This document shows, in pieces, positions 53,404 through 63,901 of a stretch of 64,000 nt of DNA. The stretch's first letter is position 1, and every line of letters begins with the position of its first letter. The position numbers were made by a program, and so were the translations under genes. The notes below the pieces were generated by a model that was not told the DNA's origin, did not search any database, and worked only from the letters and a program-made list of their open reading frames with translations. The stretch spans positions 23,266,171 through 23,330,170 of the forward strand of contig CM039128.1 in NCBI GenBank assembly GCA_022036555.1, written 5' to 3'. The stretch is from Microstegium vimineum. Its lineage: Eukaryota; Streptophyta; Magnoliopsida; Poales; Poaceae.

Positions 53404-55274
53404 CTAGAACTGTCCTCGTTGCCGAAATTCGTTTTTGGTAATCTGCCGATTAGGGTCAACAGCACCAGTCCTTTTCGCCCTATCTGAGGTCAGCACTTTC
53501 ATCTCGTTCTTGCCCTTGGAGTCTTCTACAGCAACCATATTCATAGAGAAAGATATTGTGTTCTGTGCAAAAGGATTAGCGTCTATCTTCATCTTGCCAT
53601 CAAACTTTAAATGTCCATCTTGAATAGCTTTCTGGATCTTCATCCTAAACTCTCGGCAATCATTGATGAAATGAGAGTTGGTGTTGTGGTAGCCACAAAA
53701 TCTCTTGTCCTTTACTCCTTCAGGACGCGGCATGGGTGTCCATCAGGATGCTTGATGCGTCCTTCCCTGAGCAACAGCTCGAACAACTTGTTTGATTTGG
53801 ATACATCAAAGTCGTAGGTACCTTTCTACTGCCTCAACCATCGCTGGTTGACTTGAGTTGGCTCCTTTTCCCAGACTAGTTCGGCTGCGGCAACTTCATC
53901 CTCATCCTCAAACACCGCACTAGCCACATCATCTTTCTAGAAACGGTTATCCATTCTAAGCCCCTGAGCCTAGTTACTCATCACCACTAGCCGTTGCGAC
54001 AACTGGCCAAGGTCTTCAAAGTCCAAGCCGAAGAGCTTCTCTCTGACATTCGACTGCATACCTACTATCGCCATCCCCGGCAGCTGGTCATCTGGTAAAT
54101 TCATAGAATAGCAGAGATTCTTAGTTTCTCTGAACCTGCGAAGATATTCCTGAGGTGTCTCGTTGGGCTTCTGTCTCAAGCTCATTAAGTCGACCAGCTT
54201 CTTCTCGTTGGTGCCTGTAAAGAAATATGCATGGAATTTCTATTCCAGGTCTGCCCAGCTGATGATGGAGTTTGCTAGAAGGGATGCAAACCACGTGAAA
54301 GCCGGCCCTGTTAGAGACATAGGGAAGTATCGAATCTTCCAAGCATCGTCTGTAGATGCCTCCCCTAGCTGCATCAAGTATCGGCTGATGTGCTCTATAG
54401 TGTTGGTGTCATCCTGACCTGAGAATTTGGTCAAGTCTGTAGGGGCTTTCACCCTTGGGGGAAGAGCCACTCGGTTGTACCATTCTAGATAAGGGGACTG
54501 ATACACATATGACTAGTTCTTCGGCTTCAAGCCGAACTGATTCTTCATCATGTCTGCCATCCTATCCATGATCAAGTCGACACTGGGATTCTGAGTTCCT
54601 CGTGTGTGCCCTTCAAACGGTAGTCCTGCGGGATTCCCGTACCCAGGATTCGGGAGAGCATTAATGGCGTTGTAATCGGCAAACTCCTGATACCCCTGCC
54701 CATACATGCTTTTTTGCAGTCTGTTCTCTACTGGGGATATCTTGTGAGCCGAATGTGGGACGTTTTCAGACATCCCGAACGCGAGTTGATCGTAAGTCAT
54801 GGGATGTTCCTGCTTCTGGTGAAGGTCCGTCCCAGTTTGGGCCATGTCAGACGTTCCTCCTTCTTCAGTGGTCTTCCCGTGAGGCTTGGACACGGGGAAC
54901 AGCGTTGCCCCATGTATTGGGCCATGAGTTTCCTTGAAGAGCTTGTCGGTGGCTGGCCCGAATGTGTTGATCAGGATCTGGTGAAAAGTGTTTAGGAAAG
55001 CTGAGTGATGATTTGTCATGGTTTCACTCATAGCTTTATAAATCACCGCGCCGAATTTGCGCTCCTCCTCTTCATTCATCTCATCGGATTGATTTGGGAG
55101 AAGGGTTCTTGGGAGCGCCTGCTTCTGGATGACTTTGTTGCTTTTGTTCTTTGAGAACGACATCAAGCATTTGTTCTGGAACTCGTCGCATGACTGTTGG
55201 ACAGTGCTCCTTACGTCCGCCGACAATTCGTCCATAGTTACGTCCAGAACCAGACTGTTGTCGATCTCAACCAT
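53404..55274 (-). pseudogene. G2 gag with several stops
   Basis: ATG at 55274-55272, a few bases after the primer-binding site. N-terminal frame to 54513, TAG, then 54506-54240 with the capsid-like domain (KFSGQDDTNTIEHISRYLMQ, LTGPAFTWFASLLA), another stop near 54238, then 54185-53970 (NETPQEYLRRFRETKNLCYS) and 53733-53404 with a zinc-knuckle-like CGYHNTNSHFINDC. Most breaks are single in-frame stops, not shifts, so decay has been mainly by point mutation. Confidence 0.82.
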
Positions 55275-55277
55275 CTT

Positions 55278-55295
55278 GTCCCATCGAGCATGCCA
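55278..55295 (-). promoter_or_regulatory. G2 primer-binding site
   Basis: TGGCATGCTCGATGGGAC on the minus strand, seven bases from the LTR end at 55303; two substitutions from the G1 site. Confidence 0.6.
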
Positions 55296-55302
55296 AAAAG
55301 TG

Positions 55303-56707
55303 TGTTGACACAAAATGTGACGTACTGCTTCTCACACATAGCAAGCCGGAAAGCGTGACTTCAATCGGGTGCCCGGGTGCTTCGAGAACCGAGAACATGC
55401 CAGTCAGTTTGACCTGAAACTAACAAGGGATGAAAGTCATTAGATATAAACTGGAACGTGTCAGGTGATACCAGACAGTTCCATATGTACGGCCTTGAAG
55501 CCACTTACAACGACTTACATCTATGAAAGCTATCTGCCAACAGGTTTTATGGAACGTTCGGCTAAAATGAACATGTAACACGCAAATCACTGATTGCCGA
55601 ACGCGTATGCATGAAAAAAGGACGTACGAACGACTTGTAATTGACTATAAGTTAAAGCATAACCAATCTCAACAATCAGCCGAATTCGGGTGCATGATGA
55701 AGGAAACACGTAAGCAAACATGATTAAACTAATCCAAAGACTGCATCTGCCGCACGACACCCAGCGTCATCAAAGCTTAAACATGGATAGCATGCATGAA
55801 CCCGCAACACGTGACAATCTAGATTCAAACTAATTCGGCTATTTTTAAATATAAGATCTACTCATGGAAACAACTTGGGAGCAATTCATGATAACGTAGA
55901 TAGATCTATATAAACTAACAAGATCCAAACCGTATCAATCTAGATTGGGAAAAAGAGTGTTTGCAAATATGTAAAGATTATATAAAACATGCAACACGAT
56001 AACTTAATGAACCCAATAGATCTTGCCAAATCTATAGGAGCCGATAACTATCTTGCTTTTGCTAAGCATACAAGCAAATATCCACCGCACGACATCTACT
56101 TATAAGTGAAACACAAGCGAAGACCTCTTGATTATTGAACAAAGATCCGCCGCACGATCATTGATAATAAACAAGACTACTTGCATCAATATCCAAATCC
56201 ACCGCATGATACTAGACATGATAACAAGGTTGCCAAGACTTACGGAGGTCGACGAATTGATGATTCCTCTCGAAGAACTCGACGACACGACAAAGGACTC
56301 GAAATTGGCACGGGGCCAGTTGTATTGGTTTGGTTGTGAACACCTTTTACAATGCCCAAGGGTTTATATTTATACGCTGGTCATGACATGAATCCTGAAA
56401 GGATACGATTACAAGATATTTAAAGAAAAGAACACGACACTTTTAAGCCTTATTTTTCCTTCTGGAATCTTTGTTTCCTCAATTGTTGCAATGTTGGTTG
56501 CCTGATTCAGCTTTTACTCGCCGCTTTTGTTGCTTTCCTTAACGGAAGATCATCACTCTTAGAATAGCCGACCGCACGATCACTTTGCCGAATCCTTATA
56601 AATTAGCCGACTGCACCTACCAAATATCCCAAATGCTTACCTCTGAATTTTACTACACATTGGCCCACCTATCATCTTCCTAGGCATGCCAAAATCTAGT
56701 GTTAACA
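55303..56707 (-). repeat. G2 5' LTR (right copy)
   Basis: 1405 bp, TGTTGACAC to AGTGTTAACA, the same length as 46855-48259. The promoter TATAAATA (minus strand) is at 56367-56374. Confidence 0.92.
56367..56374 (-). promoter_or_regulatory. TATA box of the G2 5' LTR
   Basis: Minus-strand TATAAATA, conserved at 47919-47926 and in G1 at 34305-34312. It is missing from the G1 right LTR because that LTR is truncated before this point. Confidence 0.6.
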
Positions 56708-56712
56708 CATTG

Positions 56713-56891
56713 AAAACAAACAAGACTACTTGCATCGATGTCTAAATCCACCGCATGATACTAGACATGATAACAAGGTTGCCAGGACTTACGGAGTTCG
56801 ATGGATCGATGATTCCTCTCGAAGAACTCGACGACACGACGAAAAGACTCAAAGTTGGCACGGGGCTGGTTGTATTGATTTGGTTGTGAAC
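56713..56891 (-). repeat. G1 5' LTR, outer fragment, truncated
   Basis: Continues the G1 right LTR after the CATTG duplication (AAAACAAACAAGACTACTTG, then GATACTAGACATGATAACAA) and matches the left LTR up to GGTTGTGAAC. The remaining 340 or so bases, including the promoter, are missing. Confidence 0.85.
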
Positions 56892-57734
56892 GTTACACTC
56901 AAAGCGGTAGCAAGACAAGGAAAGCAAGAACACCCTACACAATTCTAGTATGAAAGCTAAGAACAAGTGCAGAATGTAAATGCGTAAAGTAAAGAGCTAG
57001 AGATAGATATTCTTGACACAACGACGTTTTGCCATGGTATCGACGAGGCGACACTCCCCTAGTCCTCGTTGGAGCACCTTGCAAGGTATTGCTCCCCCTC
57101 AATCCCGAGCAAGAGACGAGTGCTCTCTACAGGATGGTTCTTCGCTAATCAGGCTCGGTGAATGTTGGTATTTCTTCTGACTATTGGATAAATCCGCAAG
57201 AACAAAAATTATACCGTTGTAGCACTTCACCTAGGAGTATTCCAAGGTATCATAATTTATATTTTCCCAAGGGAAAGATGAGCTAGAAATGATAATTGGA
57301 TAGAGATCCTAGAGAGCACCTCAACTTAGTACCGGCCAGTATAGGGGGGTAAACGATATATGTGATAGGAAGGGTGATGAATTAATAAGCCAAGGGAAAA
57401 GATAACTTAGAGATAACTAGATAGTATAGCTAGATGGGAGGACAACGAGAGAGTAAAGGGACTCCTATGTAATTCACTCTACTTTAATATACTTAGCCAA
57501 TTAATTAGTCAAAACACTATAGTTTGTCTCCTCGATACAAGTATGCTAGGCGAGGGGATAGATCAGTAGGAGGACAAAACTTCTATCGGACCACGCCCTC
57601 TGTTTACGGGGGTCTTACCTTTTAAGAACTTGCCTAAGAACACGTTGTAGAATACAAAGACTAGACAATTCTGTCACTCTCTTGCTAGCTACCACAAACA
57701 ATCCGTGCAACAAGCGGTAACCAAGGATAAGGTG
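56892..57734. other. Unclassified repeat-like DNA, left part
   Basis: No coding frame of note. It joins abruptly to the truncated G1 LTR. Together with 58977-60551, from which it is separated by a solo LTR, it probably forms one older element or solo LTR of unknown family. Minus-strand promoter-like sequence on the far side (near 59390) suggests minus orientation. Confidence 0.35.
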
Positions 57735-58976
57735 TGTTGGGAATATGCCCTAGAGCTAATCATGTAGATGATTATATTCCGATAGTATCCATGATTAATA
57801 AAGTGTTCTTTGAATATCCATTATAGACAACTAGTATTGATTGACAATTATGTGAATTGTTTGTGGAACTCAATTACTTGAATGGTTATTCTAAAAGTTG
57901 TCCCTAGTTGGCATTCTTGTAAGAACACACTTGAATATTAGACCAGCACATGTATTAGTTGATGGCTATGTTTCACAAGTCATAGACATGGAGATGTCAA
58001 ACTAATAATGTGGGCACATGTGAGACATGTAGGCTGGACCGACCCAACAAGAGAAAGTCTCTATTCATGTCATGTACGTTATGTCCTTAGACCTGAGATT
58101 GTGGTATGTACTCAAGATATGAAACGAACTACTTAGAGACTATCAAACGCTACTCCGTAATTGGGTAGTTATGAAGGTGGTCCTTGGGTGGTCGGGAAAC
58201 ATGCTATGAGACATAGACAATCAAGATGGAATTTGCCCCTCTCTTCATGAGAGAGATATCACTGGATCACTCATGTGATTGGATCAACAAATGCATGGCC
58301 ATGCTTGGGTTAAGTGTTAACCCACGAGTTGAACCATATATCGAGAGGCAAAGGGAATAACTTGTACATGGTCATAGTGGTTCGTCTGATATGATCATAG
58401 CGTATGCATAGGAGTTGACACGCCTTGCTAGAGGCAGCTATCAACTATTGGTCGAGTAAGAGTACTTGGGCCATGTCTATGTATGCGTGAGCCCATAGGG
58501 TCGCACGCTTAAGGGGCTGGAAGCCTAATTCGGGTTGGACCCGAATTAGACTAGGTTTAGGGTTACTAATGGGCCTCCACCGTGGGAGCTCGTTAGGACG
58601 CCTATATAAGCAAGGGGTAGGCGCAGGGCAAGATTGATCCACGCCTTTTGGCAGCCGCCGTCGCCTCCCCACGCTCGCACCTTTTGCTCCTCGCGGACCT
58701 AGCAGTCCGGAGGCGCAACGCTTCCTCCCTGCACGTGTGGGATTCCTCGGAGGTGCTGCATCTGGAGCACAAGGACGAACCGCGCGAAGGGGACGTTGAG
58801 ACGGACGACCACGCAACTGCACTGCCTGCTGCGACGTGCACGACTACATCAAGTCGTCTTCCGCTGCACCTGCGCGTCTAGTGGTAATCCCGTAACCTAC
58901 AACTAGCAGTAGATCCTGGTTTATGAGGTCAAAAAGTTTTGTTTTCCGGCTAGCGTAGCAACCTCGTATTCCTTCA
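57735..58976 (+). mobile_element. Solo copia LTR (same family as C2)
   Basis: TGTTGGGAATATGCCCTAG to CCTTCA, 1242 bp, flanked by a perfect 5-bp duplication AGGTG (57730-57734 and 58977-58981). No primer-binding site or polypurine tract adjoins it, so recombination between two LTRs has removed the interior. The sequence matches 60552-61592, except that the latter lacks about 200 bp (equivalent of about 58050-58250). The LTR start is of the Angela/BARE-like type. Confidence 0.9.
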
Positions 58977-60551
58977 AGGTGATGTATAAGCACCACGCTT
59001 ACACACAACTTACTACCTTGACCATGATCTATAATCAAAGCACCCTATGACAGGCAATGATCGCATACGGGAAAGGCCACAAGGATCACAAACTATTGAT
59101 GTAAAGGCTATTAAAGAGCTATAGTATATAACAAGACTATAACTAGTATAGTAATGCTCAAAGTAAATACTAAGTAAAGCAGAGGAAAATTAATATATTG
59201 AATAAGATAAAGTCTTACAAAGAAGGAAAGATAAAAGAGCTATACTAGACTTTCCAGAAGACGACTTCGAAAATCCCGAGCGTAGCTCGACTCAACTCTA
59301 ACTTCCACTCTAGACTAACTACTAGAACAATATAAGGAATAGAGCTTGTAGGCTTCTTCACCATGTATAAAGAGGGGGGGTATGAGCCTCTATTTATAGT
59401 GGGAGGTGGAGTAGGGGCTACTCCATCGCCACGTCATCGATCCAGGAGACTTCGATCCTCCACCCTTGGATCCAACCACCTCTAAACCGACTTAGAGTGG
59501 ATGGTTCTGATCTTCAACATTTGCTAAATGAGTGTGGCGTTTACCAGGAGCTGCACCAACCTAGGGGGAGGTCGGCCGACCCCCCTATGGCCTGTGGGCC
59601 CTGCCTTCATCTTCTAGAAACAGCCCCACTGGTCAGGGACCAAGTGAGGGACTGGTGGGCCATGATGGAGGTCGGCCGACCCCCACCCCTTGGGGTCTCT
59701 GGCCCACCTCGGCCTTCTAGATGTTGGCCCCACTTGTCATGTGGTTGGGTTGGTTCTTCTAAGTTGTTTGTCACATTGATCTTGTTGATGTGGGCCCATG
59801 GATCCATGTGAGTTGCTTGTGAGCCGTTGGGAGAAAGCACAAAGTGATCCAAGGGTTGATAATCACTCTGGAGTGCTTCTCCTAGATCATGGCTAGAGGG
59901 GAGAGCTGGTGGGCCCTATAGGAGGTCGGCCGACCCCCTATGTGGGTCCCACTGGCTCTCCTTTGTTCCATTTCTCTAATCCTGCAATCAAACACTCATG
60001 GACATGTGGAATTTGTTATTTTATAAAGAATGCTCATGATGTGATTGATTTATCCTTGATCCTGAGGATGTTGGCATATTTTTAGTTATTTAAAAGTGTG
60101 TCATTCTTGGTGTAACAACCTAGAAATTTGACTCACAAAAATCATAGCTACAAAAATTTTATTTAAACCTTGCTATGTTTGATGGTTGTTATGCTTGACC
60201 TAACTCTATTAGTTAACACCTAACCCTGGTTTTCAATTACGCTTATGCTAAGTTTATTTCCATGCTAATATGCTTTGCATGATTTGGATCTTATTTCTCT
60301 TGCAATGTATGTTTACATTTACAAGTAATTAAAACAACCCCTATGAAAATACACACACACACACATATATATATATACCTACATGTGTATATATATACAA
60401 GACATAAGTACATATACATTGATACATAAATATACACCTAAGCAGTTCAATACACATACCTAAATATATGTATAAACATACATGAACAAACACACATGTG
60501 TACATACATAAAGTAAACAAATACAAATAAACAGATATATGTACATGTATG
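58977..60551. other. Unclassified repeat-like DNA, right part
   Basis: No supportable gene; the 104-codon frame at 59497 lies in GC-rich repeat sequence. The palindrome GGTCGGCCGACC occurs three times (about 59571, 59674 and 59925), each preceded by GA and followed by a run of C. A minus-strand TATAAATA-like box lies at about 59392-59400. These are LTR-like properties, but no termini could be fixed. The far part (60105-60340) is AT-rich. Confidence 0.4.
60345..60545. repeat. CA/TA microsatellite and related AT-rich simple sequence
   Basis: A run of ACACACACACACAC passes into TATATATATATA, then alternating ATACAT-type sequence to about 60545. The 90-codon minus frame over it is a repeat artefact (Tyr/Ile/Cys/Val only). 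Confidence 0.8.
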
Positions 60552-61592
60552 TGTTGGGAATATGCCCTAGAGGTAATCATAGAGATGATTGTATTTCTTT
60601 GTATCCATGACATATTATGAGTTCAATGAATATCCATTAAAGACAACTTGTATCGATAAGAAATTATGTGAATTGTTTGTGAAACTCTTGTACTTGTATG
60701 GTTATTCTAAAGTTGTCCCTGGTCGAAGTTTGTACTAGAATGTACATGAATATTGGATCATCACATTATTAGTTGATGACTATGTTTCACAAGTCATGGA
60801 TATGGAGATGTCAAACTAATAATGTGGGCACATGTAGGACATGGTGCTGGACAGACCCGGCATGAGAGAGATATCACTGGATCACTCAAATGATTAGATC
60901 ATGAAATGCATGGTCGTGCTTAGGTTAAGTGTTAACCCACGAGTTGGACCAAATATCATAAGGCAAAGGAATAACATGTATATTGTATTGTGGTGGTTCG
61001 TTTGATATGATCATAGCATATGCATAGGAGTTGACACGCCTTGCTAGAGGACGCTATCAACTATTGGTCGAGTAAGAGTACTTGGGCCATGTCTATGTGT
61101 GCGTGAACCCATAGGGTCGCACGCTTAAGGGGCTGGATGCCTAATTCGGGTTGGACCCGAATTAGACTAGGTTTAGGGTTGCTAATGGACCTTCAACGTG
61201 GGAGCTCATTAGGACGCCTATATAAGCAAGGGGAGGCGTGGGGCGAGTTAGACTTACATCCTTTGGCAGCCGCCGTCGCCCTCCCCATGCTCGCGCCTAG
61301 TACTACTTGCGGACCTAGCAGTCCAGAGGGGTGACGCTTCTTCCCTGCACGTGTGGGATTCTTTGGAGGTGCTGCATCTGGAGCACAAGGACAAACTGCG
61401 AGAAGGAGACGTTGAGACGGACGGCCTCGCAACTGCACGACACTACTGCGACGCGCACGACTACATCAAGTCGCTTCCGCTGCACCTGCGCGTCTAGTGG
61501 TAACCCCGTGATCTATAACTAGCACTAGTTCCTGGTTTATGGGGTAGAAAAATTTTGTTTTCTGGCTAGCGTAGCAACCTCATAACCCTTCA
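60552..61592 (+). repeat. C2 5' LTR
   Basis: TGTTGGGAATATGCCCTAG to CCCTTCA, 1041 bp. A deletion of about 200 bp relative to the solo LTR joins GACAGACCCGG to CATGAGAGAGAT near 60860. Confidence 0.9.
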
Positions 61593-61593
61593 G

Positions 61594-61606
61594 TGGTATC
61601 AGAGCC
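61594..61606 (+). promoter_or_regulatory. C2 primer-binding site (tRNA-iMet)
   Basis: TGGTATCAGAGCC starts one base after the LTR end. Same site type as C1. Confidence 0.92.
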
Positions 61607-62153
61607 GTTAGTTACCTCGTTATATATTCGGGTGTGTGCATATGGAGATATGCATGGTTTTGGATCAATCTCTGATCATGGTTTGTGATCTTGCCACGTT
61701 GGTATTGTAGCGATCTACTCGTACCGGACGGGATTACGCCATCCGAGTTAAGTGATACATGTAAACCCAATTACGGTGAGTTGGAGATCAATAAGATTGA
61801 TCGAATCGGACCTAGGTCAAGTTCCAAGCGCATGAGATGCGGAGGCGGCGGCGGATTGGATCCGCCGTCGGAGGAAAATTTGTAGAAAAGTGTTGTTCGG
61901 TAAAACGTCCATAACTTTTGCATACGACCTCGGAACGAGAAAAAACTTAAACGAAAATCGTGCGCCGGAAAATTTTGCATTCGTCAACGACAGCCTTTGG
62001 CAATTTTGGCGAAAATTAGATTTGTGAAATTTGGCCCAGAAAATTGAATTTTTGGCGTTTTAAGTTTAGACGTCGGAATCGGTTAATTCATATGTAATGG
62101 CCCGCGTGCCAATCTGTGCTGATCTTACGACTATGTAATTACTTTTGTTGTAG
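61607..62153 (+). other. C2 untranslated leader
   Basis: The 547 bases between primer-binding site and Gag ATG hold no convincing gene. Leaders of this length normally contain dimerisation and packaging signals; none can be identified by eye. Confidence 0.5.
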
Positions 62154-63455
62154 ATGGCTCCCAGTAATCAACCATTTACTTTGCGTTCAATTCTTGAGAA
62201 AAATAAGTTGAATGGAACAAACTATGCGGATTGGATCCGCAATCTGAGAATTGTTCTGAGGGCTGAGAAAAAGGAAGATGTTCTAGACACTCCATTACCA
62301 GACGAGCCTGCTGATAATGCACCTACTGCAGAGAAAACCGCTTACAAGAAAGCATGTGATGCTGATCTTGAAGTGGGTTGCCTTATGCTCGCTTGCATGG
62401 AGCCAGATCTCCAGATGCAATTTGACAATAATCATGCAGCGTACGATATGATCGTGACGCTTAATGATATGTTCCAGACTCAAGCCAGGACTGAAAGGTT
62501 CAATGTTTCCAAGGCTTTTGTCGAAACCAAGCTTGCAGAAGGCGCAGTAGTTGGCTCACATGTGATCAAGATGGTTGGTCACACTCAGAGATTGGAGAAG
62601 CTAGGCTTCCCAATGGGCCCAGAGTTGGCCACTGATTTCATACTTGCGTCTCTTCCGCCTAGCTATGGGAACTTCATTTCGAACAACCATATGCATGGGG
62701 CGGAGAAGGGCTTGAATGAATTGTGCGACATGCTTAAAATAGCAGAAGCTGATATCAAGAAAGGTGCTGGCAGTAGCCATGTGATGGTAGTCCAAAACAA
62801 GCCTAACTTTAAGAAGAGGGCTTGGAAGAAGAAGAAGGCGATGGCTAAAGATCAGATCTCTAAGCCAAACCCTCCTCCTACGCCCAAGGCTGTTGGACAA
62901 GCTGCTGAAGCTAAATATTTTCATTGTAATGGGAAAGGTCACTGGAAAAGAAACTGCAAGTTGTACTTGGAATCCTTGAAGGATGGCGGTGGTAAAGGTA
63001 CTCCCGCTGCTTGTACACTTGTTGTTTATTTTATAGATATTTTTCTCGCTGATTCTTATATTAATTCCTGGGTATTTGATACCGGATCGGTTGCTCATAT
63101 TTGCAATACAATGCAGGGAATGATAAGAAGTAGAAGCGTGAAAAGAGGAGAAGTTGATTTCCGCGTGGGCAATAATGCAAGAGTTGTTGCGTTGAGCGTT
63201 GGGACGATGCAACTTCACCTCCCGTCAGGATTTATTTTGGAATTAAATAATTGTTATTTTGTTCCTAGTTTAAGTCAAAACATTGTATCACCTTTATGTT
63301 TGATGAAGGATGGTTATTCATTTGTGAGTAAAGACAATGGTCGTGTGATATCAAAGAATGACATGTTTGTGGCTTTTGTATCCATTGTGAATGGGTTGTT
63401 TATTTTAAATCTTGAGGATGCACCTATCTGTAATATTAATGCTAAAAGGCCTTGA
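62154..63455 (+). pseudogene. C2 Gag and protease
   Basis: ATG at 62154. Gag has a UBN2-like body (LRSILEKNKLNGTNYADWIR, later MIVTLNDMFQTQARTERFNV and LATDFILASLPPSYGNFI). A Lys-rich stretch follows, then a zinc knuckle in which the first Cys is Tyr (KYFHCNGKGHWKRNC at about 62911-62955), so the C-x2-C-x4-H-x4-C motif is damaged. The protease active site is WVFDTGSVAHICN (DTG at about 63078). A TGA at 63453-63455 ends the frame before the GAG-pre-integrase region; the normal polyprotein would continue. Confidence 0.86.
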
Positions 63456-63901
63456 CTTAATGAGTTAAGTCCTACTTATATGTGGCACTGTTGTTTAGGT
63501 CATATAAGTGAGAATCGCATGAAGAGGCTCCATTCAGATGGGCTTCTAACTTCGTTTGATTTTGAATCATACGAGACATGTGAGGCTTGCCTATTGGGTA
63601 AGATGACCAAGTCGCCTTTCATAGGTTTTCCTGAGAGGGCGGCAGACTTATTGGAATTTGTACATACTGATGTATGTGGACCAATCAGTACAACAGCTAG
63701 AGGCAGATTTCAATACTTCATAACCTTCACTTATGATTTTAGTAGATATGGATATATCTACTTAATGAAACATAAGTCTGAAACATTTGAAAAGTTCAAA
63801 GAATTTCATAATGAAGTAGAGAATCAACATAGCAAGAAAATTAAAGCCTTGCGATCTGATCGTGGAGGCGAATATTTGAGCCATGAGTTTAGCAATCATC
63901 T
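63456..63901 (+). pseudogene. C2 integrase N-terminal part, truncated by an insertion
   Basis: In frame with Gag after the TGA: MWHCCLGHISENRMKRL and ETCEACLLGKMTKSPF give the His/Cys zinc region. The integrase core starts with Asp (FVHTDVCGPIST), then FSRYGYIYLMKHKS and the second Asp (LRSDRGGEYLSHEF). The third catalytic residue is not reached: at 63902 the reading enters foreign sequence. Confidence 0.82.

Larger units (their letters stand above)
46855..56707 (-). mobile_element. G2: RT-deleted, PMD-deleted gypsy element nested in the G1 LTR
   Basis: 9853 bp with two 1405-bp LTRs (46855-48259 and 55303-56707) and a perfect 5-bp target duplication CATTG (46850-46854 and 56708-56712). Same family as G1. 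Relative to G1 it lacks about 0.9 kb covering the reverse transcriptase core (junction near 51928) and about 3.1 kb covering the PMD gene (junction near 48440). Integrase, both RNase H domains, protease, gag, the primer-binding site and antisense gene B remain. Intact LTRs and target duplication show it moved as a unit, most simply with RT supplied by a relative. Confidence 0.9.
33245..56891 (-). mobile_element. G1: Ty3/gypsy LTR retrotransposon (Tat-like) with two antisense genes, split by G2
   Basis: The left LTR starts TGTTGACAC at 33245. The right LTR starts at 46013, is interrupted at 46854 by G2, resumes after the duplicated CATTG at 56713 and ends abruptly at 56891, losing its outer part. 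Internal order on the minus strand is gag (45974 downward), protease, RT, RNase H, archaeal-type RNase H, integrase (to 39552). Two plus-strand spliced genes lie between integrase and the left LTR. The same architecture, with deletions, recurs in G2. Because the outer right end is missing, no target duplication can be checked. Confidence 0.88.
60552..63901 (+). mobile_element. C2: Ty1/copia retrotransposon (Angela/BARE-like), 5' half
   Basis: 5' LTR 60552-61592, primer-binding site, gag, protease and the start of integrase. Integrase ends mid-domain at 63901, where a different LTR-like sequence begins, so the rest lies beyond the nested insertion and outside the window. LTR type and Gag opening (SILEKNKLNGTNYADWIRNL) resemble Angela/BARE-like elements; that placement is inference. 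Confidence 0.85.

Noticed and set aside
60341..60613. 90-codon minus frame rich in Tyr, Ile, Cys and Val
   Set aside because: It is a translation of the CA/TA microsatellite and has no protein-like composition.
57735..61592. A single small element bounded by the two TGTTGGG LTRs
   Set aside because: The left LTR has its own perfect AGGTG duplication on both sides, and no primer-binding site follows it, so it is a solo LTR.
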